Assembly: GCA_013399855.1 (NCBI GenBank)
Contig: VXAY01003150.1
Location: 4,368,358-4,432,357 of the forward strand
From: Oxyruncus cristatus
Taxonomy: Eukaryota > Chordata > Aves > Passeriformes > Cotingidae
Direction of reading: 5' to 3'
Length of the DNA: 64,000 nt
Below the pieces are notes generated by a model. The model did not search any database, was not told the DNA's origin, and saw nothing but the letters and a program-made list of their open reading frames with translations. A program made the translations under genes and the position numbers. This document shows, in pieces, positions 1-14,621 of the stretch. Each line of letters starts with the position of its first letter. The first letter of the stretch is position 1.

Positions 1-3000
1 TTTGAGCAACCCATAAAATCTCCCAGGATGGGATACGAAGTCCAAAGAAATTGGAATGAGTTCCTCTATTAGCTTGAAATAAGTTTTATAGGAGATATTT
101 TGGCTTCTGTTCTGTCCCCATACTCTGGGAATGTGCCTATGACCGCACAACAAAGAAAAAAGTATTTTTAAGTTCTCGGGCATTGTGGCAGTCAATAAAG
201 AGATATATATAAATAAAAAATAATATTAAACATTTATTGTAATATTGTACTTCTGATCCTCTGCCTTTATAAAAAGATAGCTGTATCTGCCTAATCACGT
301 AGGCATTTGGCTCCCATAAATGTAGTATTTGAGCATCTCATTACAAAATCAACATTTCTTAAACTACTTTGTTGGGGATTTTTTGGGCTTCTTAAACTGA
401 TTAGATTGACAGCATGGACTAGTAACTGTCTTAGTAGAGACAGATGCACTGCACATATCTCTTCCAATACACTTCACATCAGATGCTCCGGGCATGATTT
501 TCTTAAATAGAAAATGGCACCTGTGATGATCTGTCGACAAAAGTGGCGGTGATGTTGTGATAAACAACTGCCCTCTGCAGCCTGACTGCCCAGCTGGCAG
601 TCTTAGTTTGAACTACAATCACATAGAAACTCTTTAACCCACTGAACTTTATAAAAACGTTTTACAGCCCCCTGCTCCAGCCTTTGCTCAGGCACGAAGT
701 GTGTCTTTACATATTGGTGTTTCCTAAAAACCCACCCTGACATTAGGAAAACCTCCTGAAGGTTTGTCATTGAAGACGAGAGCCCCCACGCTCCTTAAGC
801 ATGTTTCAAAACTTCTGGTTAAGTTATAAATTCGTCATGAAATATAAAACTCGGTGAGACGTGTTTCAAAGTTTCTAAAGTAAAGGGTGCCAAATGTGAA
901 GTGCAGAAAAATGCCAAAGAAGTGAATTAGACGAGGAAGAGAAGGATTATCTTTGCAAGGTAGCAGGAGGGGGTCCTTATTGGGAATTCTGTAAATTTAG
1001 TGGGGAGTAAATTTCAGAGGGGAGACACAGATAATCATCCTCGCTGCACCTCCCTGTTTGTGGAGAGATTTGGGTGGAAGGATAGACAGAGGCTAAGAAA
1101 AAAGCTATCACCCAGCTGGCAAATCACACCACAGTTACGAAAACAAAAAAAAAAATCCCCAAAAGGACTGGCTTCATTTCAGTTTCAGCAGGTAATCAAA
1201 AGGCACATCCCTGACTCGATTTCAATGACCAGATTTCAATGTCCTGCCTTGAAGAGTCAGGGCATTAGGACCCTTTGAAGGACAAGTCACCAGAATTTTA
1301 GCAGAGCTGAACGTGTTATGTCCCAGCTTCATTCCTGACAATGGTGAAGCTCCTCTGGCTCTGTGCTACAAATGTTGCCCTGCAGCCTCCCCCTTCTTCC
1401 CTCCCCATGAAAAACACCCCAACAAACCAAACCAAAAAAAACCAAACCCCCAAACAATTAAGAAACCAGTCTTTATAAAACATCTTCCACTGAAAATTTC
1501 AGTGTCTTGATGTTCAAACTTACAGATCATGGGCAGTAAGACCATATCTCAGGAAGTGTCTGGCTCCGTCATTAGACAATGTTGTCAAAAGTCCCAGAGT
1601 AAACCCCACCCTGAAGTTTCAGGATGCATTTTACCTACAGAATACACGCATAACTTACAGAAACTTGAAGCCCTCCAAAAAAAATCAAGAACACAAAGTT
1701 CTTTGCATGTTGAAAATACTTATTAATTATTGTGGCAGTGATTAATAGACACCAATGAGAGAGTATTTAAAAATACCCAAGTTACCAAGGAGCCTAAATT
1801 TTAAATAGAATAAGACTGCTTGAAAGTCCACTCCTACATCAGTCAGCCTTTTACTAAGTGATGTTGGCAAAGAAGCTGAAACCAGAAACATTCTTCTTAT
1901 TAAAAGAAACAACTGAAATACCTTTTAGTTTTGTCCTTTGAGAAGTAGTTTAGATGCCATTCTCCCTGCCTTTTGGTGAAATTCCAGATTTTAAAGGGAT
2001 ACTGTGACAATTAATTGCTAAATGACAATGGAATTCCGCTGTAATTGCACATTGTGTGCATCCACATTAATACAAGATAATTTCATTAGGTCTGTTACTA
2101 TAATGAATACCAAAGACAAAATGTGAGCCCAGAGATCATTTTCCTGATCAGAAGTATCAGACCCCAGGAACTCTCAGAGAATAGGGCTATTAAAATGTAA
2201 ATAGTTTCTTTGAAATTTAAAATGCCGTTTTCAAAAACAGATGTTCTTCTTGATCATTCCTTGCATAGATTTCCAAAATCTGTGGCTAACTGAAAGTCAA
2301 CTGGATATTAGCCTCAGAAACTCATCCTAATTTATGTGAACAGTTTCATTAGAATACACTGCTACATTTTATCAGCACTTTTGATGAGGTGATTTAAATG
2401 TAAAAAATCATAATTTTGATTACAATGCATGCACATTTCTCTCAACCAGCCTAAAACTTCAGGACAGGAAAACATCTGTTGTAACCTAAAAGCAAGGGAC
2501 AAAATGGACAGAAAGCTCTGTGTGGCTGGTAGTTTAACACACCACTTTAAAACCCCAGAGTTGAAAGCTGCACAATATCAACGTTATTCTTCATCTCTTC
2601 CGTGAGATGTGAGAAGTCGGGAGGAAAACTTCCTATTGCCACAAGGGAAAGCAGCTTCAAGTTCAGGTTACTGGGGTTAGCTCCAAGTTCTAGCAGCAAA
2701 TATGGCATCAATATACCAATGGCTCATTGCTCACTCATCCAAGCAGGTATGCTCCTGCTGAAGAGGGCACTAGATGGGGAGACTGTGTACAAACAGTTGA
2801 TGCTAAAAATCCAGTCCAAAGAACTCTCTTTTATGATATGCCCCAAGACTCTGAAATCTGGCACAATAACTCTGTAGGTCACACTAAGACATGATTCTGG
2901 CTCCCTGTTGCTTTCGGGCCATTATGTGTGTTATTTAATATCATCTGCAGAGCAATAGTTCTTTCAAGTTGTGCTTTTGTTAAGCACTGCTTTTCCTCAG

Positions 3001-6000
3001 ACATCAGTAATTACAGCCTTCTAAGGCACTTCATCAAGAGTGACTTTTTATTGCTTAGCTTCCCCATCAGTGGAAGAACTGAGCTCCCAGTGACCTTTGG
3101 TCTGATCCTTAACATTCCTGCTTCTTACAGCACGGGCATTTCTGCAAATTAGTCTTTAACTGTACGTAATATGTGCTTTAAAGGACAAAGGTTTGATACG
3201 GGTCCACAATCATCGGTTTTGTGTGCCCTAAAAATAACTTGAACCCCAGTCTCCATGGTAACAGATACTACCAGTGAGCCCTAGCAAATCTTGGTTCTTT
3301 TTATGGACAAGATGAACAGGAAAACTGTAAGGCTCCAATGAAATCTCTCATTACTGCCAGAGTCTTACATCTTTAATCCTCTGTTAATGGCGTGCACTAA
3401 AGGGTGCTATGCCTACACACAGCCATTATCCTTCCTGTACATTATAATGCTAGAAATGCTAAGAACAATTCCCTCAAATCTATCATGCCATTAAAAACCA
3501 ACCAAGGCACATATCTAACTGTACTCTGTATGTACAGACTGTCTTTACTGTACAGAATAAAACTCTCTGACTTGTTAGACTTGATGGTAATTTGCAGATC
3601 CACATGTTCTCACTTCATGAGAGTCATTCAGGAAAAAAATGTGGCAGTGTGACAAGTCTTCTCACCTGCGTAACACACACTGAGGCCTGCCCATGAAAAT
3701 GCCCTTTGGATTTTCTCTTTTTGAAACTGATACTGACTCTCCCATGGCTGAACCATTGATGCAATTATGAGCAAACTTGCCCAAATTTTACTGGGGAGCC
3801 TTTCTACCACCGCAGCTTTCCAGCTGGAAAAGAACCAGCGGCAGGCCACCAGTGCAGCCAGATTTCAGATTGAGATCAAGGAGGTTTGTGAGCTGCGCTC
3901 CAAACCTTTTACTCAGCCAGACAAAACTCTGTAGCAGAATGCACTGCTATGTCTTTCGTTTTCTGGACAAAGCCTTTGAAAATACAGATACTGTTTTCAG
4001 TGCTTTGGAAAACCCAGACTATAAATGAAAGTTTTAGTTAGAAGAACATATGTTCTCACTTCGTTTTAAGTGTATGTACTAGCAGTAGCTCCAGGGTAAA
4101 ATTTAATTAAGAATTATATTGCTATGTCTAAAATCTTAGGATTCACCTTAGTCTCAGCCAAACTGATTAAAAGTTAAGCAGTCCCTACGTGCCTTGAAGT
4201 TTTGTCCAGCTAAGTGGAAGGATCAGTAGACACAGGGTGCAGCTCTTTGCTTGCAACTACAGTATTTCCTACTGTTTTTAAAACACTTGTCTCTTAGGAA
4301 GCAGCACGAGTGGGCCTCAGCTAAGCAGTTCCATGTCTCTCAGGCAGGGATCTTTGCAATACTGGTCTTCTTTGGAGACACCTCCAAACAAAACAGCCTG
4401 TGGTTACACTGCCGACTGCAGGAGAAGACACGGGATGAAGGTACCCACATACCATTTGCCCTCAGGAAGAAATACAACTATACAAACTCTAAAAAACCAT
4501 TCATTCCCACCTTGAGACCTCCAGCTCAAGTTTAATAAAGGCTCTAAGACTATGCTACATAATTTCTGTGGCACTCGCAGGCAGAATCCTCTGCATAAAG
4601 TTATTCTTGGCTTGAAAAGTACAGGAACAAATCCTAAGGATATAAACTCTAAATTGAGAGACACTGGGACTAACTATTTGGGGGGCCTTTCCAGACTTTC
4701 TGAGGCATTAGGAACTCAAAGACCTTTGAACAGTTATTTAAGAAAGAAAAAAAAATAACAAAAAGAAGAAAGAAACCCAGTGATTTTCTGTACTCACTTT
4801 TACATGGAAAGAGCAGCAAAGCCAAACAGGAACTCACAAACAACTAAAAGGACCAACAAGATTTAAGCAGCCTCTCCAGTAACTTGTTGCATTCATTTAG
4901 ACTGTAAGTTCCAAAAGGTAAATCCCTTTTCTTACCATGCATCTGTGCAGCCCAGCATTGTATGGGCTCCATCCCCCTGGCAGTCATCAGCCTTGGGTAT
5001 AACACAACTGAAGGAGGGCAGAGACCCCAGCTTGGACTAAAACAGCACAAGAAAGAGACATTATCTTTACATTCACACTTTTGACAAAAAAACATAGTTC
5101 CTGGAATCACTTTCATGAAATTTCTTGCATGTAACATTACTCACCTCTATGGCTGCACAATTCTATCTAAAAAAACCCCACCATAGCTAAATAACAAAAC
5201 AAGTCAAACAAAGAACCCAGACCATTTACTGCTTTCTTTTGTTTCCACCTCCACAAGTAGGTTCTAGTACTTCTCACTTTCTTTGAAAAAGCTTAAAAAT
5301 CACCCAAAGATATGAAAGAAAGATGCATCTATCAATGTCTTTTCAGAATAGCAGCCAGATGAGAAGAGATACAATACATATTGTTTAAATAAACACTTAT
5401 TTAAACAGTTTTCTGTTGGTAAATGGAAACATTTGGGTAAGGACTGTCGTATGTGCCCTAAGTCCATTTCTGTGATAAGCAATGCTAGTCTTTCTGATTT
5501 GGATTCAGTTAATGACAATCCACAAGGTTTTTAATCTAAGTGCCTCATCCATCATTTCTAGGCTACCTGAAGGTGCAGTCAAAAGCAGGGAAGAGATGCC
5601 ATTATAGCAGATGTGTTCTATATTGTCCTTTTAATATACACTCAGATCATTAACTTTGATTGGTGTCCTACTGTGGGTCAGATTCAAAACCATTAACATC
5701 GCAGCCCTTTCCCTAACATGCACCAGGCCCATCATTCCTGTTATGCTACTTTTTATAAAGTAAAGATTTACATCTTGGCACGTACTGTTTGTTTTTAAAT
5801 CCCTTCTTTTGCTGTGCTTTTTTGCTAAGCACATAGAAGGATCTGCCAAGGTTTGGCACAGGTAAATGGAGAGTATCCTCCTCTGGCGACCACAAGAAAG
5901 AACAAGCATTTATTGCACCTGGTTTTAGCAGGTAATTTTTTCTTGGACTTTCCAGGAAAATCTTCAGAGAGAAACTGCACTGAGAAGTCATCAGCTTGCT

Positions 6001-6137
6001 ACTTGCTGGATGGATTACCCTGATCTGCTTGCAAAGGTCCCACGACTTCTGAGTCTGGAAAGCCCCCCTCACATATATTTAAACTATCCAGACTGTCAAT
6101 CCTGCTTTTATTCTTCTATGAATAGTTAGCTATACCA
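1..6137. other. Non-genic, mostly single-copy DNA
   Basis: No gene is supported. Open frames here are all under about 110 codons, overlap on opposite strands and show no recognisable family. A C/A-rich low-complexity tract lies at about 1410-1457 (repeated AACCAAA-type units). A small perfect inverted repeat with 9-bp arms and an 8-nt loop lies at 5382-5407 (arm tgtttaaat). The stretch 1990-2110 is rich in TAAT-type homeodomain core words and looks like constrained noncoding DNA, but that cannot be decided without alignment. Confidence 0.7.
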
Positions 6138-6162
6138 GCTATGCTATGCTATGCTATGCTAT
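6138..6162. repeat. (ATGCT)n microsatellite
   Basis: About four to five perfect units of the pentanucleotide ATGCT/GCTAT run head to tail here. It is a simple tandem repeat in otherwise non-repetitive AT-rich DNA and is likely length-variable between individuals, which is inference from repeat type. Confidence 0.9.
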
Positions 6163-9100
6163 TTTTGCTATTATTCTTCTAATACCATTTTCCAAAACAT
6201 CCCAATATAGTCCTTTATCTTCACCCAGTTAAACATGATTCAGTTTGTGAGTATTTCAGTTGAGTTTCTTTGTGTAGGGCATTAAAGTCAAGAAGAATAT
6301 AAATAGTTAAAGCCCAGGTACAACAGAATCTTACTATTTTCTACTCACTGACTCGGACAAACTTGCTGTTTTGCCTCTGCTTTTCCTTTTGTCGTTGCAC
6401 TTCTGGCTTTTATTTCTATGTATTTATCACCTTTAGTGCACATATTTTCTCACTCTTTGTCTAACTCATTTTCAGGGAATCACCTCAGCAGCACACCTGA
6501 AGAGCTCACATTTGTACAAGCAAAAAACACACTGCAGAAATCTGAACAAATATAATCCAGAAGTGACGTGGTCCCAACCAAACATACCTAGTGGCCAAAT
6601 CTCAGCTCATTCCCAAATGCCAATTTTTTTCAAATTAAGTTTTTAATAAACAGTTGGTCATTTAGAGGTAGTAGAGACCCGACTGCACTCAAGCAAAGGG
6701 TTTGGACACCCACAGCACTCAGCTGATGCCCAGGTAATTACAGGTTCCAGGAAATTTGCAAGGCTATAAGCAGATGGCCGTGTCTCAGTCTCACTGTGGC
6801 CACTCCAATTGTAATCATGTAAAGCTTGATTACACAATTAAAACCACATATATGAGGTCTTTCACTCCACAGGTATACATTTAAGCAAGGACAAAGCAAG
6901 GTCAATAAGGACAAAGAGATTTCGGGAAGAGATAACAGGGTAGGCTGGATGTCTATTGTGAAATGAAGGGTGACATAAGCCTTCTGGATTTCTGGGATTG
7001 AAAGGACACACACAGGCCATATTCCCTGCCACCTGCCCATGGCAGCACACCGAGGAAACGAGGTCAGGACTCGGCATACTTTGACAACACCGGCTTTTAA
7101 TGCCTCAAAGGAGCACGTTGTTCTTTGGCTTCCCTTTTAGAGTAATTGTTGTGCCAAAGACTGACTTCATAATTATCCTGCATTCATGGTTTTTTTCTCC
7201 TCTCTGATTACACACAGAAAACTGGCTGTTGATTAGAACTTTATTCAAGCATCCCTTGGTATCCAGCTCATCTGAGGCATGAGAAGGTAATTTAATTTTC
7301 ACTCTTCTGGTCCCACAAGCTACACTCTGGGGGACAATAGAAAAGAAAGCAGGTCTGTGGGTCTCAGCTTTTCTCCTTATTAGCTTAGTGACACAAAGAA
7401 AGGGATGAGCTATGAATGAATGCTGACTTTTCTGAGCCAGTTCTCACAGGCTTATGCTTCCTGCACACCCAGGAGACTGCCACTTCAGCTGGATAGGAGC
7501 CCTCACATTCACTGTGTCACCTTGTAATGCAGAAGTAGCAGTAACACAGCAGCACAGCTAGTTTTTAAAATATCCCAGTCCTCCTTTATCCAGTGCTTGG
7601 TTGAAGTGAAACACCCCATTTTCCCCAAAAGAAAAATAGCTCATTTGGTGGTGAGATGGAGGGAAATACCACCAAACACAGACCCTATGAAGTTTTATCA
7701 AACTCATTTTGCAGTGAAGATTGGACACAAAATGTCCCAGATTCACACTGAAAACAGACAGCAGATATCTCAGGTCACTCCATGCAGGAGGTAATGGTGA
7801 AAGAGGGTAATGTGCCCCAGGAATGAGGCTACAGAACATCTGCTTTCATTTGTTTGACAGTGAGTGAAGAACATTTTATCTGGGAAGTCATTCAGCAAAT
7901 CCACTCTGTGTGGACATACAAAAGAGAACTGGCTTTGCTGTCAATGGAATAAAAAAGGTGTTTGCTAAAAGAGAAGCTCACGTAGGGCTGTGAGTTGTGT
8001 AAGTCTTTCCCTTCGACAACCCCAGTGTCAATGTTTCCTGCTAAATCCTACTATATTCCAATTCTGAGCTTAAAACTATTTTTTCCACTCTCAAAAAGTT
8101 TGAAGGCTGTTTGTTTCAAACCACTGAGTCAAGCCTCTGAGACAAAGTTGGTTGGGTTTTTTTTTAAGTGTTCTTTAATTTGCAAAAACTCTCTCATAAA
8201 GGTACGTATCAGGTCACTGCTTGATTGATGCAAATTGTGTTATGTTGCTCTGTAAAATTTCTGCAATATCTTCAGAAGGTACATTATTGTCTGTGATTAC
8301 AGAAACCAAACTCTGTTTTGGTGCCTTCTGGTTTCAAGTACTAACTGAGAAGACCATACAGGTAAATATTAATCAGCAGAAAGCAGCTGCTATTGAAGTT
8401 GAAGAGCTCTTGACTTAAGATGTAGATAACAACTGAGGTGACAAATCTGATGTTTACTGAGAATTAGGGTTGTACACATTTATAAAAGTGTCAGAGACAA
8501 CTCTGTAATGACACTGGCTTGAAATGGAGTTTATATTTGTTTTAACTTTCAGAAGTCAACTGAGGAACATCAGGCAGCTCACAAAGGAGAAGGATGAATA
8601 AAGAGAATAAACCAAGACCTTCTAAAAGTATCTGCAGGAGGACCTCATATAACTGTATTAGGATTTTTAAGCTAGACCTTCAACTGAAAGTTGCCCACCT
8701 AATGGACATTTATGAAATCAATATTATTAGGTTTGGTTCACCTTCCCTCAAAATTTGTCCCTGCTTTGCAAAATAAACCATGACAAATTCACTGATCTGC
8801 ATAGTAACTGAATAATTAGCTAATTAGCATGAAAACAGATATGCAGTGATGTATGCCTGTATGTTGATTAGCAGCAAGCATTTCCTGATACAAGTGACTG
8901 AAAGAAACCTCAGTCTGATAAATAAAATTAAAGCAAATTTCCTTTCCCTTTCAAGAACCTGAACAAGAACAGTTTTCTGAGAAAAAAATCAGCAGTGATT
9001 AACCTAAAATAAAATGCCAGTTCAAAAAGACTAGCTTGAACATGTGATTATGAGGAAGTTAATTTCCTGAAATTTATAGGTTCTTGTAAAACCTATAGAT

Positions 9101-9914
9101 GCACATCATGACTTAGATTAACTTTATTTTAAAGGGATATTGTGCAGAACGAAGGAGCTGGAGTTCTTTAATATCTTTTGGGCTTGCTGCTTAGTATTAA
9201 ACAGGTTTTATGGGCAGAAAAAATAGTCCACTAAGTTAATGTCTAGTCACTCACCTTGTCTTTGGTGACTGTTTAATATAAAGTGAATTAGTAATATTAG
9301 TAAAAACATCAAATGACAAAGAAGTGGACCCACACGTGTTTTAATTTCCCTTTCTAGCTGCAAATTATGGCAGCTAACAATTGGCTGGCTCCCCATAAGC
9401 CAACATCTTCTATTACTCATGCGTGCTCCCCCAGAAAACATGCTGCCTTAATTTATACTTAAACTTTGATCAGCTCCCCACAAGGTTAAATATCACTTGT
9501 AAAATATGCAAAGCACAACTTCCAAAGAAGACAGTCCCACCTTGCCCAACAACTCACTCCCTTTTCTGCAGTGACCACTACTGCACTTCACAAAACTCTG
9601 TGAAGTGCAACACAGTTCTTCCCAAACGAATGTTTAGGACATATTTTATTCAGCTTCTCCTCACTGCTGAGTCTCCCCCTGTACCCAGCCTTGACGTACT
9701 CACCGAGCACGAGCTGCAAACCTTAGACAGGGAACACCTGTAAAACCTTAATGGCACAGCCAAGAATACTGAAACCTGGCAGCTTTTTTGGATAATGTAT
9801 CACTTCTCCTTATTCTCCTAAGCAGCATTTATTCTGTACAGGCATGACAGGCCGTAAAAGGAGCTCGGTTTCCAAGTGCCTGCAGTGACAGTTTGAATGC
9901 CAGTACTTGGCAAT
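6163..9914. other. Non-genic, single-copy AT-rich DNA
   Basis: No gene, RNA or mobile element is recognised. The segment at about 8796-8890 has clustered homeodomain-like cores (AATTAGCTAATTAGCAT) and ATGCAG/TGATTAG words, making it a candidate conserved regulatory element (see findings). The remaining open frames are below 110 codons and unrecognised. Confidence 0.65.
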
Positions 9915-9917
9915 CCT

Positions 9918-9995
9918 TCAGACTAGGTGTGAATTTCTGATAAAATCAGCTGGCACTTGTGCTGCTGATTTCAACGAGATCAAAGTTTTATACTA
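9918..9995 (+). repeat. Possible ancient CR1-type LINE 3' remnant
   Basis: The wording ATAAAATCAG...GGCACTTGTGCTGCTGATTTCAACGAGATCA resembles the 3' untranslated tail of old CR1-type LINEs of amniotes, in which '...GATTTCAATGGGATCAGG...' recurs. Only about 80 bp can be matched by eye and divergence is high. Chance resemblance cannot be excluded. A profile search against avian and reptile repeat models would decide it. Confidence 0.4.
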
Positions 9996-12900
9996 CCCCT
10001 GTTGGCTAACGTGATTTAAGATGTTGGAAGGATCATTACAATGGTGAGCTATCAAGTTATCTTGATATATGGTCACCACAGAAATTTCTCAACTGCAGCT
10101 AGATGGATTAAGATTCTCTTTTCCCCTGGGGCAATTTGGGAGTCCTCAGTGCTGAGGAGACCACTCCTTCACTTTCCTAACTTCAGGAATTTAGGTAGTA
10201 TTGCCCTTTATACTCAAAACCCTGGAAGATAGTTCTCCAAGGTTTAAAAAAATCCTCTAAGAGGAAAATGTGTAAAGATCCGTCATAGCAGAAAGCCTTG
10301 TCAGATTAATGAGATACCTCTGTAATACAGTCGGGGATTTCAGCTGGATCACACTAATTGCCATTAAATGAAATCATCAGCCTGCTCTCCTCCAGACTGT
10401 ATGGCAAGCCTGACAATGAATACATTCCCATTGAAGAGCAAATGACAATATAAGGATAGAATTTAACAGAGTAATTTCCATTGCAAAAACTATTTCCTAG
10501 CCTATGAAATCCCCAACTCTGTACTAACCAGAGATGATTCCCAAACGCAGTGTGTGCTCATTTGTATTGGGTGTTCCAAGAGTTTTCACTATATACAGAC
10601 ACATTATGAAGAGATTTATGCTGTCTGAACATGACAGCAGCACAGAGTGACAACAGCAGAGGCTGCAGTCCTTTTAAGAATTCCTGGAAATGCTTTATCC
10701 CATTTCCCCCCAATTTTGGCTATTAACCTGATGTGTAACAAGCTTTGGTATACAGGCACAAAGGACTTGGTCCCCTGTCAGTGCAGAACAGCAGAGCTTT
10801 ACTGAAGGCACCAGAGTGGCATCTATAGCTTGGCAAGGGCCAACACACCCGCCGAGGGCACAGCACCAACTGCGAGGTGCTGAGCAGCTCTGCTCCCTCC
10901 TCTGCCTGCCAGGAGAAACAGCAGCACGTGCCTGCCTTCAGCCACAGCCTCAGGAGCTGCCAGGCACACACAAGCAGAAAGCAGGACCCGACAATCTGTT
11001 AAGACTTTTCCATCCAAGGGTATCCATTAGAGTTGCATCTGATGTATCCAGCCCCCTTGGTAAGCTTCCAACAATGAGGAAAATTTACAAAATTGTCCAT
11101 AATTATATGCGTTAAGACCCATATTATTTTAGGATTATTTGTAATTTTATATTCATCTAGACATCCCAAATACTGGGTAGAATTTTATAAAGAGAAGATT
11201 CAACATTTGGACAGGATATGCAATATTTGACATTCACAGTAAATTGCACATTTGAGATGCAAGTTTTGCAATAACATGGCTCCCCTCTCTAGTCCACACA
11301 GTTTGTAACATTCTCAGGCAGCACTTGGTATGGCATTCATCCTAACTGAAGGTACACTGAAATTATCAGTAATGACAAATGAGGATGGTCTTGCAGCTAG
11401 AGAGCAAACTTGGGTCCGTATTGAGCTCAAATGAAGACCATGGAGATTCAGCCTTAAAAACTTTCTTTACAGGCTTCAAATCAGATGCAACTTGTCTCAG
11501 CTTTGTCACTGACTGACTTTGGCATGTGAAAGCTGACAGGAAGTCACATCAACACAGACTTCTAGAAGAACTTGATTATCTAAAAGGAACCTGAGGCAGA
11601 GACTTCAGTGCTCCATTTACACATTTATGGGTGCAATTCCCAAAATCACATATAAAGTCAAAGAAAAAGTATAGTAGCAAAATAAAACGTACACCAAATG
11701 TCAAATTGTGCTTCTGTATGTCTCCAGAATCACTCAGACCTGATCAGATCCCATAGGACAACTGTTTCTCTGTGCAAGTTCTTAGAGACCCAGTGAACCT
11801 CTAACACAAATTAGAGCAGCAGACTCGGCACAAATGTTGCAGCAGCCAATAATTATTTACTTTAGCAAAATACAAGCAAAGAAAAAATGTCTCAAATCTT
11901 TTTATCCAAACAAAATACAGGTTAGAGTAGTCACAGACACTTCCTATGTTTCCAAAGAGACAGATAACAACAAGTAGAAGGTTAACATGAATTGAAGACA
12001 ACTGTGCTAGAAACCATTCCACCTGGATTAAAACAGAGATTCTCTGGACAAAATGTACACCTGACTCTCCACCCCTACTAAAACTTCCTCACGTGAGAAA
12101 CCAGCAGTCTCCAGAGACAGGGAATGGCCCAAACCCTGATTAATGGAGGCATCAACAGTTTACGTATTCTTTGATTATCTGTGCACATTTTTAATGGCAT
12201 CTTCAGATTCAAATAAGCTGCATGGAAAACCAGCCTGAAAAAAAACCCAAGTCACTTGGGTGAAAACAGATCAGGAATGCAGCCCAAGTTCTTCCCAGCA
12301 CTGCTCTGGGACCACCACCAGCTCCAAGCAGAACCACAGCACATTGTTGACAGTCATTCCCTGATGCTCAGTGGGCTTTCATCAAAGCAGGTTTGTGTTT
12401 GTTGCACTCACCCTCAGGGAAATATTGCAGCCTAGCCACGCAGAGCTTGTGAGAATTCAAGATGTGCCTTGCGCAGCCAAGAGCAGTTTCAGTGTCTGAT
12501 TTAACTTTGGGGAGCTGCCCACGGGTGGATTAGGAGGTGCAAGATGTCAGAGTGGAGCACTGCAGCTCCTGCCACTCTGTCCTACTCCCTCCGTGCCAGT
12601 ATGACAGAGGGTAGCAGGGATATCTCATGTATCCAGCCATTTGTACCTCATAAACAAGAAAGAACCAATCTCCCTGAATAGGAGATACTTTGCTTGTGCA
12701 GCTGTCTAAAGATGCTCTGGACTTACACAACTAAGAATATATGTATTTTCCTGGAAGAAATATATATATATATGACTCTTCAAAGCTTAGGAATATTATG
12801 GAACCTGCTTCATCCATTCTGGGTTTTTCAGAGCACACACTTGCTCGAGACAAGTGTTTCATTAGCTCCAGCTGCAGGCTGAGCACTGAGCCAGCTTACA

Positions 12901-14619
12901 TGGAGCAGTTCAGCTAAAAAGTAGGCTACCTTTACCAACAGGCAATTTTATGATCAAATGTGTAGTAGTCCTTTCATTCCATAAAAAGCATACCTAGAGA
13001 AAACAGAGCATTGCAGTAATATTAAATCATTGGTCTTTGGTATGGTAAAAGCTTTAATGGCAGGCAGTGCTGAAAGATTTGAAGAAATAACAAGGGTTTT
13101 TGTTTGCCCAGTTTACTGTTCCATATTTCAGTCTGACAGTCTGGAGAGATAAGAAAACAGAAAAGAAGGTAAAAGTGAACAGAAAGCTCAGAGAAAACCT
13201 AAATTCCATATTTCTTTCAATGAGACTAACACCCAGCAAGAAAGAAAAGAAGAACATGTAACTTCCTGCAGGCAAAGAATCAACATCAATGAGAATGGGA
13301 TCATTTACAAGATCAGGGATTGTTTGGCTTTAAGGTTTTCTGTGCCTTGTTAATCTTCTCCTGTGTCGGTCTGCTATGGACACAAAACTCATTCTGAGCC
13401 CTTGTGACACAGTTTGGTTTTTATATCCTCTTTTCTGCCCACTGTTCACCGACAGTCTCAGTCTCAGCAGCCTACTTACGTAGTGTTACAGACCTTCCAT
13501 CTCCTTTGAAACACAGGAGCTGTAAGATTACATATACTTTGTAGCTGGTGACATTCAGTAGAGCAGGTCATATGGAAACACAAAGAAACATTCCAAATAC
13601 ATTTAGAAACTACATTGTTAATGCAAAACAAATGTAAACATCTTTAAGGGCAATTTGCTATTCATGATGCTGAGGGCCATCTGAACAGTCAGAATATTCA
13701 AATCCCAAAAGCTGCAGTAAAAATCATAAGCTCTTTTTTTGGTCCAACTATTTGGACTGTGAAACTCCTGACTCTAAATGAACAAACCCGTGCTACCATG
13801 CTTCTAAAAAAGTAAAGAATGAAGTGGATCAAATGCTTTTAACCAAAAGGAAAAAAATAAAACTGCTTCTGATATTTGGTAACTCATTGGAAAAGTGCAA
13901 GTGTTCCATGCAAATAAAAAAAATTATAAAGAAACCTTCAGCCAGACCCTAAGCTATTAAAATTTAAAAATAACAAAACAGGGCAGGTTTTTGCCTTCCT
14001 TGTTGAGGTTCAATTCTGTTAAAACTTTTGTCTTGTCCTGGTTCCTGCAGCTTTGGGCTTCAACCTGGTTTCTCAGAGCTGTCCCCATTAAAATACATAA
14101 AATATATAAAAAATCACCCCTGCCTGTTTTGATTTATAGCTTGTTCTGAGCTCAGTGAACTAAACAAGTCACCTCTTCTATCAGCGGACAAATTCTAGAG
14201 GTCTCATTTTATATCATCTTTAAGCCCAAGGTATAAGCTTGGTTTTGCTTCAATAGCTGGATTCTCAACCAGAAAGATCCATGTACCTCCTTTGCAGTTG
14301 GAATAGCTCGGCCTATTCATCTTTGCCATCTGTAAACCCCTCACTGCACACACACGAAACAGCAACAGTTCTCTGTTGTGTACTACCCCACCACTGCACC
14401 TGACACGAACCCAGTAAGGATAAGGGTGACTTCAAGGCATTAGCAGTGTCTTTTCCAAGGGAAAGACACACTCCCAAGGCCCTGTCACTGTGGAATCGCT
14501 ACAAATCAGGCACACAGCAGGTACCTCTGTCTCTGTCCATGCTCCTGAGCCCAGCACCAGCAACGCCCCAGTTGGAAAATCACAACCTGAACATGTTCTG
14601 TATCCCATACGCAGTTCCA
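9996..14619. other. Non-genic, single-copy DNA
   Basis: No gene is recognised. The stretch at 10296-10446 reads like a conserved noncoding element (ATTAATGAGATACC, CTAATTGCCATTAAATGAAATCATCAG). A short (TA)n tract sits at 12760-12773. Open frames near 10.8-11.1 kb occur on both strands in a locally GC-richer segment and look like chance. Confidence 0.65.
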
Positions 14620-14621
14620 TT

